A stretch of 64,000 nt of DNA from DASUBV01 sp963822485. GTDB taxonomy: Bacteria > Actinomycetota > Actinomycetes > Streptosporangiales > Streptosporangiaceae. Where the stretch lies: contig CAWGHW010000035.1 of NCBI GenBank assembly GCA_963822485.1, positions 62,001-126,000 of the forward strand. Reading direction: 5' to 3'. Below, piece by piece: positions 35,343-42,993 of this stretch. The notes beneath the pieces were generated by a model. It worked only from the letters and a program-made list of their open reading frames with translations. It had not been told where the DNA came from and made no database searches. The position numbers and the translations under genes are program-made. How positions within the stretch are numbered: position 1 is the first letter of the stretch; the number at the start of each line of letters is the position of its first letter.

Positions 35343-36125
35343 ATGAACGTGCCGTCCGTGGGAGACGACCCCGGCATCCCGGAGCCGCCCGAGGACTACC
35401 GCCTCTACCAGGACCTGGCGCAGTGGTGGCCGCTCATCTCGCCCCCGGCGCAGTATGCGGCCGAGGCCGCCTACCTGGCCGCCGTGCTGGAATCCGCCCC
35501 GCGGCCGGTGCGTGACCTGCTCGACCTGGGCAGCGGCGGCGGGAACGTCGCGGTGCACCTCAAGCGGCATGCCCGGCTGACCCTGGTGGACATCTCCGAG
35601 TCCATGCTGGCGGTGTCCCGGCGGCTCAACCCGGAGTGCGAGCACCGCCAGGGCGACATGCGCACGGTCCGGCTCGGCGTCAGCTTCGACGCGGTGCTGG
35701 TCCACGACGCGGTGGACTACATGACCAGCGAGGACGACCTCCGCCAGGTCATCGAGACCGCGTTCGCGCACTGCCGCCCCGGCGGCCTGGGGCTGTTCGT
35801 GCCCGACCACACCGCCGAGTCGTTCATCGCGGCCAGCGGCAGCGGGGGCGGCAGCGACCCGTCCGGGCGCCAGGCCAGCTTCCAGGAGTGGACCTGGGAC
35901 CCGGACCCGGGCGATAGCTGGGTGCAAGCTGAGTATGAGTTCAGCCTCCGCTCCGCGGACGGGGCGGTGCAGACGGTGCACGAGACCCACCGGCTGGCCG
36001 CGTTCCCCCGCGCCGACTGGACCCGGCTGCTGACGGCGGCGGGCTTCGTGCCCGACCCGGGGCTGGCCGGCGCGACGGCGGGGCGCCGGCCGGAGAACGT
36101 GTTCATCGCCCGCCGGCCGGGCTGA
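35343..36125 (+). CDS. SAM-dependent class I methyltransferase
   Basis: 260 residues. Motif I is LLDLGSGGGNVAVHLKRH (near residue 59); LTLVDISESMLAVSRRLNP follows as motif II and CEHRQGDMRTVRLGVSFDAV as motif III; FVPDHTAESFIAASG closes the core. A substrate-binding C-terminus includes FQEWTWDPDPGDSWVQAEYE. It starts ten bases after the oxidoreductase gene, so the two are probably co-transcribed. Its end overlaps the convergent ArsR gene by 23 bases. Substrate unknown. Confidence 0.88.
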   Translation: MNVPSVGDDPGIPEPPEDYRLYQDLAQWWPLISPPAQYAAEAAYLAAVLESAPRPVRDLLDLGSGGGNVAVHLKRHARLTLVDISESMLAVSRRLNPECEHRQGDMRTVRLGVSFDAVLVHDAVDYMTSEDDLRQVIETAFAHCRPGGLGLFVPDHTAESFIAASGSGGGSDPSGRQASFQEWTWDPDPGDSWVQAEYEFSLRSADGAVQTVHETHRLAAFPRADWTRLLTAAGFVPDPGLAGATAGRRPENVFIARRPG

Positions 36126-37083
36126 CCGGCGGGGCCTGCATGAGCTGGTCGCCGGCCGGGGTGCGGTAGTACAGCACCGACCGGCCGGACCGGCGGCGCC
36201 GGACCAGGCCGGCGTCGAGCAGGACCCGCAGGTGGCCGCCGACCGAGCCGAGCGTGTACCCGGTCACCGCGACCAGCTGGGTGGTGCTGGCCGGGGCGGC
36301 CAGCAGGACCAGGATCCGGGCCCGCGCGGCGCCGATCAGCGCGGCCAGTGCCCCGGGCGGGGCCGCCTCGCGGGGACCGGCCAGCAGGCCCTGGCTGGGA
36401 TAGACGATGGCGTAGTGATCGGGCTCGTCCCAGTCCACCCGGCCGCCGCTGGAGGTGGTGGGCACGAACGACAGCTGGGCGTCGCGCAGGTCGCGCGGCG
36501 GGTTGTCGTAGGCGTTGATGCGCAGCTGCCCGTCGCCCAGCCAGCGCATCCCCGGCCGCATCCCGGCCAGCGCGGCCGCCCAGCCGCCGGAGCTGAGCCG
36601 CTGGGTCCGGGCCACGATGTCGGCCTCGAGCAGCGCCCGGCGCCGCGGCCAGTCCGGGCGGACGGCATGGGTCCAGACCCACTCCAGCAGGTCGGCGGCA
36701 CGCTGAGCCAGGTCGGGCCCGTCCAGCACCGGCGGGAGCGGCAGGCCCAGGCAGAACCGCAGGTCAGCCGCGGCGACCGGGGCCGGGGTCTCGCGCACCC
36801 GGCGCAGCTCGTCGTGAATGGTGCGGTCCCCGGGAACGGGCGGGGTGGTGATGAAGTCGGCGGTGTAGGTGGCCTGGAACGCGGCCTGGACCAGCGCCGC
36901 CGCGACCGGGTCGGCCGCGACGCGCCGCCGGTAGGCATCCCGCTGCGGCCGGGCCAGGGCCTGCTGGACCAGGCCGTCGTCCAGGCCGGCCAGGGCCAGC
37001 AGGGCGCTCACCGTCTCGGCCAGCGGCGAGATCGCGAACCGGCTCCGGGCCAGCACGTCGGCGCCGACGATCCAGATTCCCAT
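36103..37083 (-). CDS. ArsR-type regulator with DUF5937 N-terminal domain
   Basis: 326 residues. The first ~200 (RFAISPLAETVSALLALAG, then RINAYDNPPRDLRDAQLSFV) form a DUF5937-like sensor domain, and the C-terminal ~90 a winged HTH: GAARARILVLLAAPASTTQL, VTGYTLGSVGGHLRVLLDAG, RSGRSVLYYRTPAGDQLM. Such regulators usually sit divergent to an MFS transporter, as here (37186). A perfect 9-bp inverted repeat lies between the two genes. Auto- and transporter repression is inferred. Confidence 0.88.
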   Translation of the reverse strand: MGIWIVGADVLARSRFAISPLAETVSALLALAGLDDGLVQQALARPQRDAYRRRVAADPVAAALVQAAFQATYTADFITTPPVPGDRTIHDELRRVRETPAPVAAADLRFCLGLPLPPVLDGPDLAQRAADLLEWVWTHAVRPDWPRRRALLEADIVARTQRLSSGGWAAALAGMRPGMRWLGDGQLRINAYDNPPRDLRDAQLSFVPTTSSGGRVDWDEPDHYAIVYPSQGLLAGPREAAPPGALAALIGAARARILVLLAAPASTTQLVAVTGYTLGSVGGHLRVLLDAGLVRRRRSGRSVLYYRTPAGDQLMQAPPVSPAGGR

Positions 37084-37124
37084 GTCTCCTGCCGGGGGTG
37101 TCCGGGGGTGGCCCCCGGATCAGC

Positions 37125-37150
37125 AGAGTTTCGCCTCCTGACGAAACTCT
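37125..37150. promoter_or_regulatory. Operator between the ArsR and MFS genes
   Basis: AGAGTTTCG (37125-37133) and CGAAACTCT (37142-37150) are perfect inverted arms around eight bases. It lies 42 bases upstream of the regulator start and 36 bases upstream of the transporter start, in the only AT-rich patch of that gap. Confidence 0.7.
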
Positions 37151-37185
37151 AGGGCCTGCCGGGCCGGGCACGGCACGCTGCGGGG

Positions 37186-38364
37186 GTGCCTAGCTACCGG
37201 GAAGTCTTCGCGGTGCCGGAATTCCGGCCGCTGTTCGCCGCCTCCTCGGCCGCGGCCGCCGCGGTCACGGTCGAGGGCCTGGCCCTGGCCACGCTGGTCT
37301 ACGCCGCGACCAGATCGCCGCTGCTGTCCGCGATGGCCATGTTCGGCGCCTCGTTCGCCCAGGTCATCGGGGCGGCCACGCTGCTGTCCATGGCCGACCG
37401 GATGCCGCCGCGGGCCACGCTGACCGTCCTGGGGCTGCTGTTCACGATCGCCGCGCTGGGCCTGGCCATACCTGGCGTGCCGGTCTGGGGCCTGCTGGTG
37501 ATCACGCTGGCGGCGGGCCTGGCCAGCTCGGCGTACGGCGGCGCGCAGTGGGGCCTTGTTAGCGAGATCCTTCCGGCTGACCGGTACATCCTGGGCCGGT
37601 CGCTGTTCAACATGTCGGTCGGCGTCATGCAGATCCTGGGTTACGCCATCGGCGGGGCGCTGGTGGACCTGGTCTCGCCGCGCGGGGCCCTGCTGGTGGC
37701 CGCGGCGCTGTACCTGGCCTCCTGCGCCGCGACCTGGCTCGGCCTGAGCCCGCGCCGCCCGCGCGCGGAGGGCCGGCCGTCGGTCCGGGCCACCCTGGGA
37801 GTGAACCGCCGACTCTGGTCGCTGCCTGCCCGCCGCTACGCCTACCTGGCCCTGTGGGTGCCCAACGGGCTCATCGTGGGCTGCGAGGCGCTGTTCATCC
37901 CGTACGCGCCGCGGCGGGCCAGCCTGCTGTTCATCGCCGCGGCGGCCGGGATGCTGGCCGGGGACACGGTCATGGGCCGGCTGGTCCCAGCGCACTGGCG
38001 GGCCCGGCTGGCCACGCCGCTGCGGCTGCTGCTGGCCGCGCCCTACCTGCTGTTCGCGCTCCGGCTGCCGCTCGCGGCGGCGGTGGCGGCCGTGGCCGTG
38101 GCGTCGGTCGGCTACAGCGCCAGCCTGCTGCTCCAGGACCGGCTGCTGGCGGTCACCCCGGACGGGCTGCGCGGCCAGGCGCTGGGCCTGCACAGCTCCG
38201 GGATGCTCACCATGCAGGCGGTCGGCGCGGCAATCGGCGGCGCGCTGGCGCAGTGGCTGCCGCCCGCCGACGCGATGACCGTGCTGGCGGTGGCCTCGGT
38301 GGCGGTGACCGCGGCCCTGACGCCAGGCCTAAGTCACCACAGGTCGCCGCTGGTCAGCACGTAG
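37186..38364 (+). CDS. MFS transporter
   Basis: 392 residues with 10-12 hydrophobic segments. The N-terminus YREVFAVPEFRPLFAASSAA is typical of actinobacterial drug-export-like MFS proteins. The loop after helix 2 reads LLSMADRMPPRATL in the place of the usual DR motif. GTG start with no clear Shine-Dalgarno. It is divergent to the DUF5937/ArsR gene and presumably controlled by it. Substrate unknown. The 3' end overlaps a small minus-strand gene by 31 bases. Confidence 0.88.
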   Translation: MPSYREVFAVPEFRPLFAASSAAAAAVTVEGLALATLVYAATRSPLLSAMAMFGASFAQVIGAATLLSMADRMPPRATLTVLGLLFTIAALGLAIPGVPVWGLLVITLAAGLASSAYGGAQWGLVSEILPADRYILGRSLFNMSVGVMQILGYAIGGALVDLVSPRGALLVAAALYLASCAATWLGLSPRRPRAEGRPSVRATLGVNRRLWSLPARRYAYLALWVPNGLIVGCEALFIPYAPRRASLLFIAAAAGMLAGDTVMGRLVPAHWRARLATPLRLLLAAPYLLFALRLPLAAAVAAVAVASVGYSASLLLQDRLLAVTPDGLRGQALGLHSSGMLTMQAVGAAIGGALAQWLPPADAMTVLAVASVAVTAALTPGLSHHRSPLVST

Positions 38365-38516
38365 ATGAAGGGCACCAGCGGGATCAGGGCCAGGATCGCC
38401 CAGCACACCTTGGCGAAGCCGGAGGCGTCCGAGCGGGTGGCCAGGTCGATCCACATCAGCACGACGGCTACTGGATGCAGGACGATACAGATGAGGAGCT
38501 CAATAAGCTTCTTCAC
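38334..38516 (-). CDS. Small two-helix membrane protein (PLDc_N-like)
   Basis: 60 residues: KKLIELLICIVLHPVAVVLM as first membrane helix, IDLATRSDASGFAKVCW as a polar loop, and AILALIPLVPFIYVLTSGDL as second helix. The pattern resembles the phospholipase-D-nuclease N-terminal family of tiny membrane proteins, with the typical W near the loop end. Function unknown. Confidence 0.7.
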   Translation of the reverse strand: MKKLIELLICIVLHPVAVVLMWIDLATRSDASGFAKVCWAILALIPLVPFIYVLTSGDLW

Positions 38517-38533
38517 CTTCTGAATCTACCCGC

Positions 38534-39202
38534 TCAGACGGGCCAGGTCTCCTGCCGGTAGCCCATGTCCCAGAACATCCACTCGTAGCGGCTGGTGGCG
38601 CGGAAGTGCCGGTGCACCCTGGCCCGCTCGGCGCGCGACAGGCTGGCCGCCAGCGCGTCGGTGGCGTCGATGACCTCGCGGACCTCGGCGGCGAACTCGT
38701 CGCCGGCGTAGGTGTCGATCCACTTCTGGTAGCGGGGGTCGGGCGAGCCGCGGCGCACCAGCTCCTTGCCCACCTCCCAGTAGATCCAGTAGCAGGGCAG
38801 CACCGCGCCCACGCCCTCGGCGTAGGACCCGCCGCGCACGGCCGCCAGCAGGTAGCTGGTGTAGGCCAGGGTGGTCGGCGCCGGCTCGGCGGCGTCGATG
38901 GCGCCGGGGTCCAGGCCCAGCTCGGGCAGCAGGCTGTCGTGCAGGGCCCGCTCCACGGTGATGATGCCCGCGGCGTGCCGGGCGAACATCTCGGTCTGCG
39001 CGCTGGCCGGCGCCCGGCTGGCCACGGCGGCCAGCGCCTCGGCGTAGCGCTGGAGGTACAGGGCGTCCTGCACGACGTAGAACGCGAACGCGCCGGCGGG
39101 CAGGCTGCCGTCGGTCAGCCCGGTCACGAAGGGGTGGGCCAGGATGGCGCCGTAGATGCCGGAGATGCCCTGCCACAGCTCGTCGGTGAACCGGCCGCTC
39201 AT
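38534..39202 (-). CDS. tenA: TenA-family thiaminase II / aminopyrimidine aminohydrolase
   Basis: 222 residues. Salvages the pyrimidine part of degraded thiamine. TenA landmarks: ILAHPFVTGLTDGSLPAGAF, YVVQDALYLQRYAEAL (Asp and Tyr of the active site), the nucleophilic Cys in VLPCYWIYWEVG (near residue 135), QKWIDTYAGDEF and the C-terminal YEWMFWDMGY with the catalytic Glu. It follows the SDR gene by 26 bases on the same strand. No thi genes are near; it may act on a different pyrimidine. Confidence 0.92.
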   Translation of the reverse strand: MSGRFTDELWQGISGIYGAILAHPFVTGLTDGSLPAGAFAFYVVQDALYLQRYAEALAAVASRAPASAQTEMFARHAAGIITVERALHDSLLPELGLDPGAIDAAEPAPTTLAYTSYLLAAVRGGSYAEGVGAVLPCYWIYWEVGKELVRRGSPDPRYQKWIDTYAGDEFAAEVREVIDATDALAASLSRAERARVHRHFRATSRYEWMFWDMGYRQETWPV

Positions 39203-39228
39203 AGGTGTGCTCCCGCCGGATGCCCGGG

Positions 39229-40074
39229 TCAGTGACCGGTGACCAGGAGGCCGCCGTCGATGGGGATGATCACGCCGGTCAGGTAGCGCCCGGCCCGCGA
39301 GGCCAGGTAGATGGTGGCCCCGGCCACGTCGTCGGGGTGCCCGACGCGGCCCAGCGGGACCTGGGCCTCGATCTCCGCCCTGGTCTGCGGGTCGTTCAGG
39401 CGGAAGGCCATCATCTTGCTCTCGAACGGCCCCGGGGCCAGCGCGTTGACCGTGATGGACTGCGGGGCCAGCTCCCTGGCCAGGGACTGGGTGAGCATGT
39501 GCACGCCCGCCTTGCTGCTGCTGTAGGCGAAGTGCGGCAGCGCCGCGGTGCCCAGCCCGTCGATGGAGCCGATGTTGATCACTCGCGCCGGGTCCTCGGC
39601 GCTGGCCGCCGCGCGCAGCAGCGGCAGCAGCCGCACGGTGAGGTCGAACGGCGCCCGCACGTTGACCCCCCAGACCTTGTCGAACGCGCTGGCCGGGTAC
39701 TCCTCCAGCGGCTGGCCCCAGGTCGTCCCGGCGTTGTTGACCAGGATGTGCAGCCGGTCCTCGCGCTCGGCCAGCCGCCCGGCCAGGTACTCGGGGCCGT
39801 CCGGGCGGGCCAGGTCGGCCGGCAGCGCGACGCACTCGCCGAACGGCGCCAGCCGGGCCACCGTGGCCTCGCAGGCCTCCTGCTTGCGCGAGCTGATGTA
39901 GACCCGGCAGCCGGCCCGGACCAGGCCCTCGGCGATCATCGCGCCGATGCCCCGCGACCCGCCGGTGACCAGGGCGGTCTTGCCCGCGACGCCGAACAGG
40001 GCCTCGATGGCCGCGTGGCCCGGCCGGGCGCCGGTGCTGGCGCCGGTGCCGGTGCCGGTGGTGGTGCTGTCCAT
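39229..40074 (-). CDS. Short-chain dehydrogenase (RhlG-like)
   Basis: 281 residues. Cofactor motif TGGSRGIGAMIAEGL (near residue 38), HILVNNAGTTWGQPL (near 108), catalytic Ser in INIGSIDGLGT and Tyr-x-x-x-Lys as YSSSKAGVHML, and NALAPGPFESKMM. The N-terminal ~20 residues are Thr/Gly repeats (TTTGTGTGASTGARPG) of low complexity. It heads a two-gene run with tenA. Closest by eye to RhlG-type 3-oxoacyl/polyol dehydrogenases; the substrate is not known. Confidence 0.9.
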   Translation of the reverse strand: MDSTTTGTGTGASTGARPGHAAIEALFGVAGKTALVTGGSRGIGAMIAEGLVRAGCRVYISSRKQEACEATVARLAPFGECVALPADLARPDGPEYLAGRLAEREDRLHILVNNAGTTWGQPLEEYPASAFDKVWGVNVRAPFDLTVRLLPLLRAAASAEDPARVINIGSIDGLGTAALPHFAYSSSKAGVHMLTQSLARELAPQSITVNALAPGPFESKMMAFRLNDPQTRAEIEAQVPLGRVGHPDDVAGATIYLASRAGRYLTGVIIPIDGGLLVTGH

Positions 40075-40182
40075 GTGCCTGCCTTACCCGTTGGCCGGCG
40101 CCTGCGGCGAGCGGAGCCGGCGGACGCCGGACATCCTGGCACACAGGCCGACATCCGCGCATGACCGCCGCTCACGGGGAAT

Positions 40183-40200
40183 CTGATAACAGCAAGAAGC
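40183..40200. repeat. Dispersed 18-bp repeat, copy 3
   Basis: Exact copy of CTGATAACAGCAAGAAGC with the shared leading T, in the divergent gap between the SDR gene (start 40074, minus) and the SRPBCC gene (start 40310, plus). Confidence 0.85.
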
Positions 40201-40230
40201 ATCGCGAACAACCGAACCTGCAATCATCGG

Positions 40231-40259
40231 TTGCACGTTAGCCGCTGACGCGCTACCGT
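40231..40259 (+). promoter_or_regulatory. Candidate sigma70-type promoter of the SRPBCC-ArsR operon
   Basis: TTGCAC (40231-40236), a 17-base spacer and TACCGT (40254-40259). A direct repeat TCGGTTGCA flanks it (40227-40235, 40259-40267), a possible binding site for the operon's own ArsR protein. The start codon of the first gene is 50 bases downstream, with GAAGGGA before it. Confidence 0.5.
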
Positions 40260-40309
40260 CGGTTGCAGATACGACGCGAGAGCAAGCGGCCACGGGAAGG
40301 GATCAGCCG

Positions 40310-40756
40310 ATGCCAGGCCTCAGGATCGAGCGGGAGGTGCTGATCGAGGCGCCGGCGGACGTGGTGTGGCGCACCATCACCGAGCCCGGTCAGCTCAGCC
40401 AGTGGTTCGCCGACCGGGTGGACCTGGTCGTCGAGCCGGGCGCTCACGGCTACCTGCAGTTCGGGGATCAGGGCGGCCCGGTCGTGGTGGAGACGGTTGA
40501 CCCGCCGACGCGCTTCTCATTCCGCTGGAACTACCCCCGCGGGGAGGAGCCGGTGGCCGGCAACTCGATGCTCGTCGAGTTCACGCTGACGCCTGAGGGC
40601 GACGAGCGGACCCGCCTTCGGGTGGCCGAGAGCGGACACGAGCTGCTCGGCTGGCCCGACGCGGAGCAGGCGCGCTACGCCGACGAGCACCGGGGCGGCT
40701 GGGTGGAGTACCTGGACGCCCTGGCCGCGCTGCTCGCGAAACGCCAGCCGGGATGA
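40310..40756 (+). CDS. SRPBCC (AHSA1-like) ligand-binding protein
   Basis: 148 residues with the START-like fold of AHSA1 proteins: LRIEREVLIEAPADVVWRTI, TEPGQLSQWFADRVDL, ETVDPPTRFSFRWNYPRG, EFTLTPEGDERTRLRVAESG and GGWVEYLDALAALLA. This type is often coupled to an ArsR regulator, as here, where the next start overlaps its stop by four bases (ATGA). The ligand is unknown. Confidence 0.9.
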   Translation: MPGLRIEREVLIEAPADVVWRTITEPGQLSQWFADRVDLVVEPGAHGYLQFGDQGGPVVVETVDPPTRFSFRWNYPRGEEPVAGNSMLVEFTLTPEGDERTRLRVAESGHELLGWPDAEQARYADEHRGGWVEYLDALAALLAKRQPG

Positions 40757-41169
40757 CCGCGCAGGTCCCGGCCGGGGTGACGGCGCAGGCCGACGATGAG
40801 CTGTGGTCGGCCATCGCGGACCCGTCTCGCCGCCAGGTTCTCGACCTCCTGGTCAGCAACGGTGAGGTCAGCGCCAGCTGGCTGGCCGGGCGGGTGCCGT
40901 TCTCCCGCCAGGCCGTCTCCAAGCACCTGGTCGTGCTGGAACGGGCCGGGCTGCTCAGCCGGCGCAAGCAGGGCCGGGAGGTTCTCTACCAGGTCGAAGC
41001 CCAGCGGCTCGACCAGGCCACCCGGGCCATGGCCCAGCTCGCCGCCCGGTGGGACCAGCGCCTCGCCATGATCAAACGGCTCGCCGAGGCGGCGCACGCA
41101 GAAAGCCAGGCGCACGCAGAAAGCCAGGCGCACGCAGAGGACCAGAGGAGGAACCGTCATGAAGGATGA
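40753..41169 (+). CDS. ArsR-family regulator
   Basis: 138 residues. Winged HTH: ELWSAIADPSRRQVLDLLVS, EVSASWLAGRVPFSRQAVSK, HLVVLERAGLLSRRKQGREV. No metal-binding cysteines. The C-terminus is a charged helix with two or three AHAESQ repeats (tandem 18-bp units near 41093-41140). It overlaps the SRPBCC gene by four bases and the DUF899 gene by eleven, in one operon. Likely represses its own operon. Confidence 0.9.
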   Translation: MTAQVPAGVTAQADDELWSAIADPSRRQVLDLLVSNGEVSASWLAGRVPFSRQAVSKHLVVLERAGLLSRRKQGREVLYQVEAQRLDQATRAMAQLAARWDQRLAMIKRLAEAAHAESQAHAESQAHAEDQRRNRHEG

Positions 41170-41968
41170 ATTCCCTAACATTTGCGGGCCGGCGGCCGGT
41201 GCCGCCCGTGCGCCGGGCCTGCCCCCGGCCGTCGACCGGGCTACCTTCCAGGCTGAACTGGACAAGCTACGCGTCCGGGAGAAGGCCCGCACCCGGGAGG
41301 GCGACGCGATCGCCGCGGCCCGGCGCCGCCTGCCCGTGGTCGAGGTCGACGCCAGCCTGGCGCTGACCGGCCCGCACGGGCCGGTCAGCCTGCTGGAGGC
41401 GTTCGAGGGCCGCCGGCAGCTCATCGCCTACTACTTCATGTGGCACGACGGCCACCCCGCGGCGCAGCAGTGCGAAGGCTGCACCTGGTGCGCCGGCCAG
41501 GTCACCGAGCTGTCCTACCTGCACTCCCGCGACATCACCTACGCGGTGTTCTGCCAGGGGCCCTACGACGAGAGCCGCCGCTACCGCGACTTCATGGGCT
41601 GGGACATGCCCTGGTACTCGGCTCAGGACTCGGTCAGCCGCCTGCTGTCCCCGCCCCGCCGGCCCGGCATGATGCACCTGGTGTGCTACCTGCGCGACGG
41701 CGACCGCGTGTTCGAGACCTACTGGACCACCCTGCGCGGCGTGGAGGAGATGGACTACAGCTACGCGCTCATGGACCTCACGCTGTACGGGCGCCAGGAG
41801 GCGTGGGAGGACTCGCCTCCGGGCTGGCCGCAGCAGTGCACCAACACGCGGACCAGCGCCGGCCCGCCCGCCTGGCCGCCGGTGCCGGAGTGGCCGGCCG
41901 GACGCCCCATTCCGCAGTGGTCTCGCCTGGCCGCCGGGCGCTGCGACGACCTCGCCGTCGGGCCCTGA
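41159..41968 (+). CDS. DUF899 (thioredoxin-like) protein
   Basis: 269 residues. Family features: ELDKLRVREKARTREGDAIA, RRRLPVVEVDASLALTG, LIAYYFMWHDGHPAAQQCEG, CTWCAGQVTELSYLHSRDIT, and VFCQGPYDESRRYRDFMGW then MPWYSAQDSVSRLL. The CEGCTWC cluster replaces a thioredoxin CxxC. Function of the family is not established. GAGGAGGAA precedes the ATG, which lies inside the ArsR gene end, giving translational coupling. Confidence 0.92.
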   Translation: MKDEFPNICGPAAGAARAPGLPPAVDRATFQAELDKLRVREKARTREGDAIAAARRRLPVVEVDASLALTGPHGPVSLLEAFEGRRQLIAYYFMWHDGHPAAQQCEGCTWCAGQVTELSYLHSRDITYAVFCQGPYDESRRYRDFMGWDMPWYSAQDSVSRLLSPPRRPGMMHLVCYLRDGDRVFETYWTTLRGVEEMDYSYALMDLTLYGRQEAWEDSPPGWPQQCTNTRTSAGPPAWPPVPEWPAGRPIPQWSRLAAGRCDDLAVGP

Positions 41969-42356
41969 TCGTCAGGGGCGGACGGTGCCCTGACGACCCG
42001 GCCGCACCCCGCCGCAGATCAGCCTGAATGGCGCGATCAAGGCGCTCATCGTCAAGCTGTACGAGCGGGCATCTGTCCGTCTTAATACTATTTTTACCGG
42101 TTCAGGGGACATCGTGCCCGGGCCGTACCTGGTGAGGTATTTTTTTTGGACCTTCAGCCGGGCGTTATCCGGACAGGTGTGCGCGGTGCCGGACGGCCGC
42201 CCGGCTGCCCCCTCGCCGGGCGCCGGGAGGCCTTGCCAGGCCGGGGTTTGCGCGCCCGGGCGGCGCCCGGCCTGGCCCTCTCCGCGAGCCCGGAATCGGG
42301 GCCGCCCAGGCCCCGATGAGCCGCATACGGAGAGTAGTTTGTGCAGATAGAAGCCC
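41969..42356. other. Gene-poor stretch before a strong promoter
   Basis: No supported gene. 42070-42150 is AT-rich (a run of eight T's near 42141), and 42180-42320 is strongly GC-rich with the possible stem CGGGGCC-GCCCAGG-CCCCG (42298-42316). A terminator for the DUF899 operon may be in here. Confidence 0.5.
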
Positions 42357-42385
42357 TTGACATGACGTTGAGTCATTGTTTAAAT
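42357..42385 (+). promoter_or_regulatory. Consensus sigma70-type promoter
   Basis: TTGACA (42357-42362), 17 bases, TTAAAT (42380-42385). It is the closest match to the vegetative consensus noticed in the window. The spacer holds an inverted repeat ATGAC-GTTGA-GTCAT (42362-42376) that could be an operator. Transcription would begin near 42391. Confidence 0.7.
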
Positions 42386-42389
42386 ACTT

Positions 42390-42451
42390 CGAGTCCACGC
42401 GGCCGAAACCGGCGCTGGACATCCCTAATGTCGCCAGCTTGAGGGGACTCG
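42390..42451 (+). ncRNA. Candidate structured leader RNA (three-way junction)
   Basis: By-eye folding: CGAGTCC (42390-42396) pairs with GGACTCG (42445-42451) to close two hairpins, GCCG-AAAC-CGGC (42402-42413) and GCTGGACAT-CCCTA-ATGT-cg-CCAGC (42414-42438). The 3' strand of the closing stem overlaps the Shine-Dalgarno GAGGGG (42441-42446) of the small ORF beginning at 42453. The transcript predicted from the promoter just upstream would start at the 5' strand of this stem. I match it to no known riboswitch family. Confidence 0.5.
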
Positions 42452-42452
42452 T

Positions 42453-42512
42453 ATGAAGTGCCAGGGCGGTTTATGGCCGCGGTGGCCCGTGGCTAATCGC
42501 TGGGGCCACTAA
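42453..42512 (+). CDS. 19-residue Trp-rich ORF, possible leader peptide
   Basis: ATG six bases after GAGGGG; the product is MKCQGGLWPRWPVANRWGH, then TAA. Three of 19 residues are Trp, at positions 8, 11 and 17. The position behind a strong promoter, in the closing stem of a predicted RNA fold, and the following stem GTGGCCC/GGGCCAC (42482-42488, 42503-42509) that covers its last codons, are typical of an attenuator leader. No tryptophan gene follows; the next gene is a sigma factor 480 bases away. Confidence 0.45.
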   Translation: MKCQGGLWPRWPVANRWGH

Positions 42513-42691
42513 ATACCAGTCTGTCCTGACAAGCGGACTCCCGAGGTGGCAGCCGGAGAGGCTGGCCGACCGCTTACGGGGAGCCCAGTCACGCGGCCCG
42601 GCGGCAGGCCGCAGTCACCACCAGTGCGCTAGCCCTGATCCTGCGCGCGTGGACCTCACAACAGGTCCGGGTAAGCATCCGCGGTTCACAA
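42513..42691 (+). other. Structured stretch downstream of the leader ORF
   Basis: Further nested stems: GTCC/GGAC (42523-42538), AAGCGG/CCGCTT (42531-42536, 42570-42575) enclosing AGCC-GGAGA-GGCT (42551-42563). No gene is supported on either strand. These may continue the leader RNA or act as a terminator. Confidence 0.4.
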
Positions 42692-42707
42692 CTGCAAACG
42701 TTTGCAG
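42692..42707. promoter_or_regulatory. Perfect 16-bp LacI/GalR-type operator
   Basis: CTGCAAACGTTTGCAG is fully palindromic and contains the TGnAAnCGnTTnCA core typical of LacI/GalR-family operators. No sugar gene or LacI regulator is within the window. It lies about 290 bases upstream of the SigR-like gene. The following 42720-42790 has short direct repeats (GAGCACTCAGT twice) and no gene. Confidence 0.6.
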
Positions 42708-42993
42708 CACGCCAGCACTGTCCAGGTGAGCACTCAGTAGCGCCGCAGTCGTAGCGCCGAGTCGTAACACCGAGCACTCAGTCGTACGGGCAGTGGTCGT
42801 CGCGTACCGTCCCCCGCCGCGCGGCCCGATGGGCCGAGCGGACAGGCGGTGCAACCGGGTCGCGTCGCGGCCGGGCAGGCCGGCGACACAGCACTGCGAG
42901 CGCGTGGCGTGACAGCGCCACGACATGCAGCTAGCCGCGGAAGTGACCGATGGCCCACACGACGGGCCACGAACAGCGGAGGTAAAGCGGGTT

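Noticed and set aside
42390..42451. Hammerhead ribozyme, because of a three-way junction with GAAA
   Set aside because: The CUGANGA core and a cleavage triplet are missing from the junction.
42503..42570. Cobalamin riboswitch, because GCCACT and AGCCGGAGA resemble B12-box parts
   Set aside because: The rest of the core (the GCTGCCCCCGCAACTGT-like region and the exact B12 box ending) is absent and no cobalamin gene follows.
42390..42700. RNase P RNA, tmRNA or 6S RNA
   Set aside because: None of the diagnostic sequences (for example GAGGAAAGTCC for RNase P, or a tRNA-like end for tmRNA) is present.
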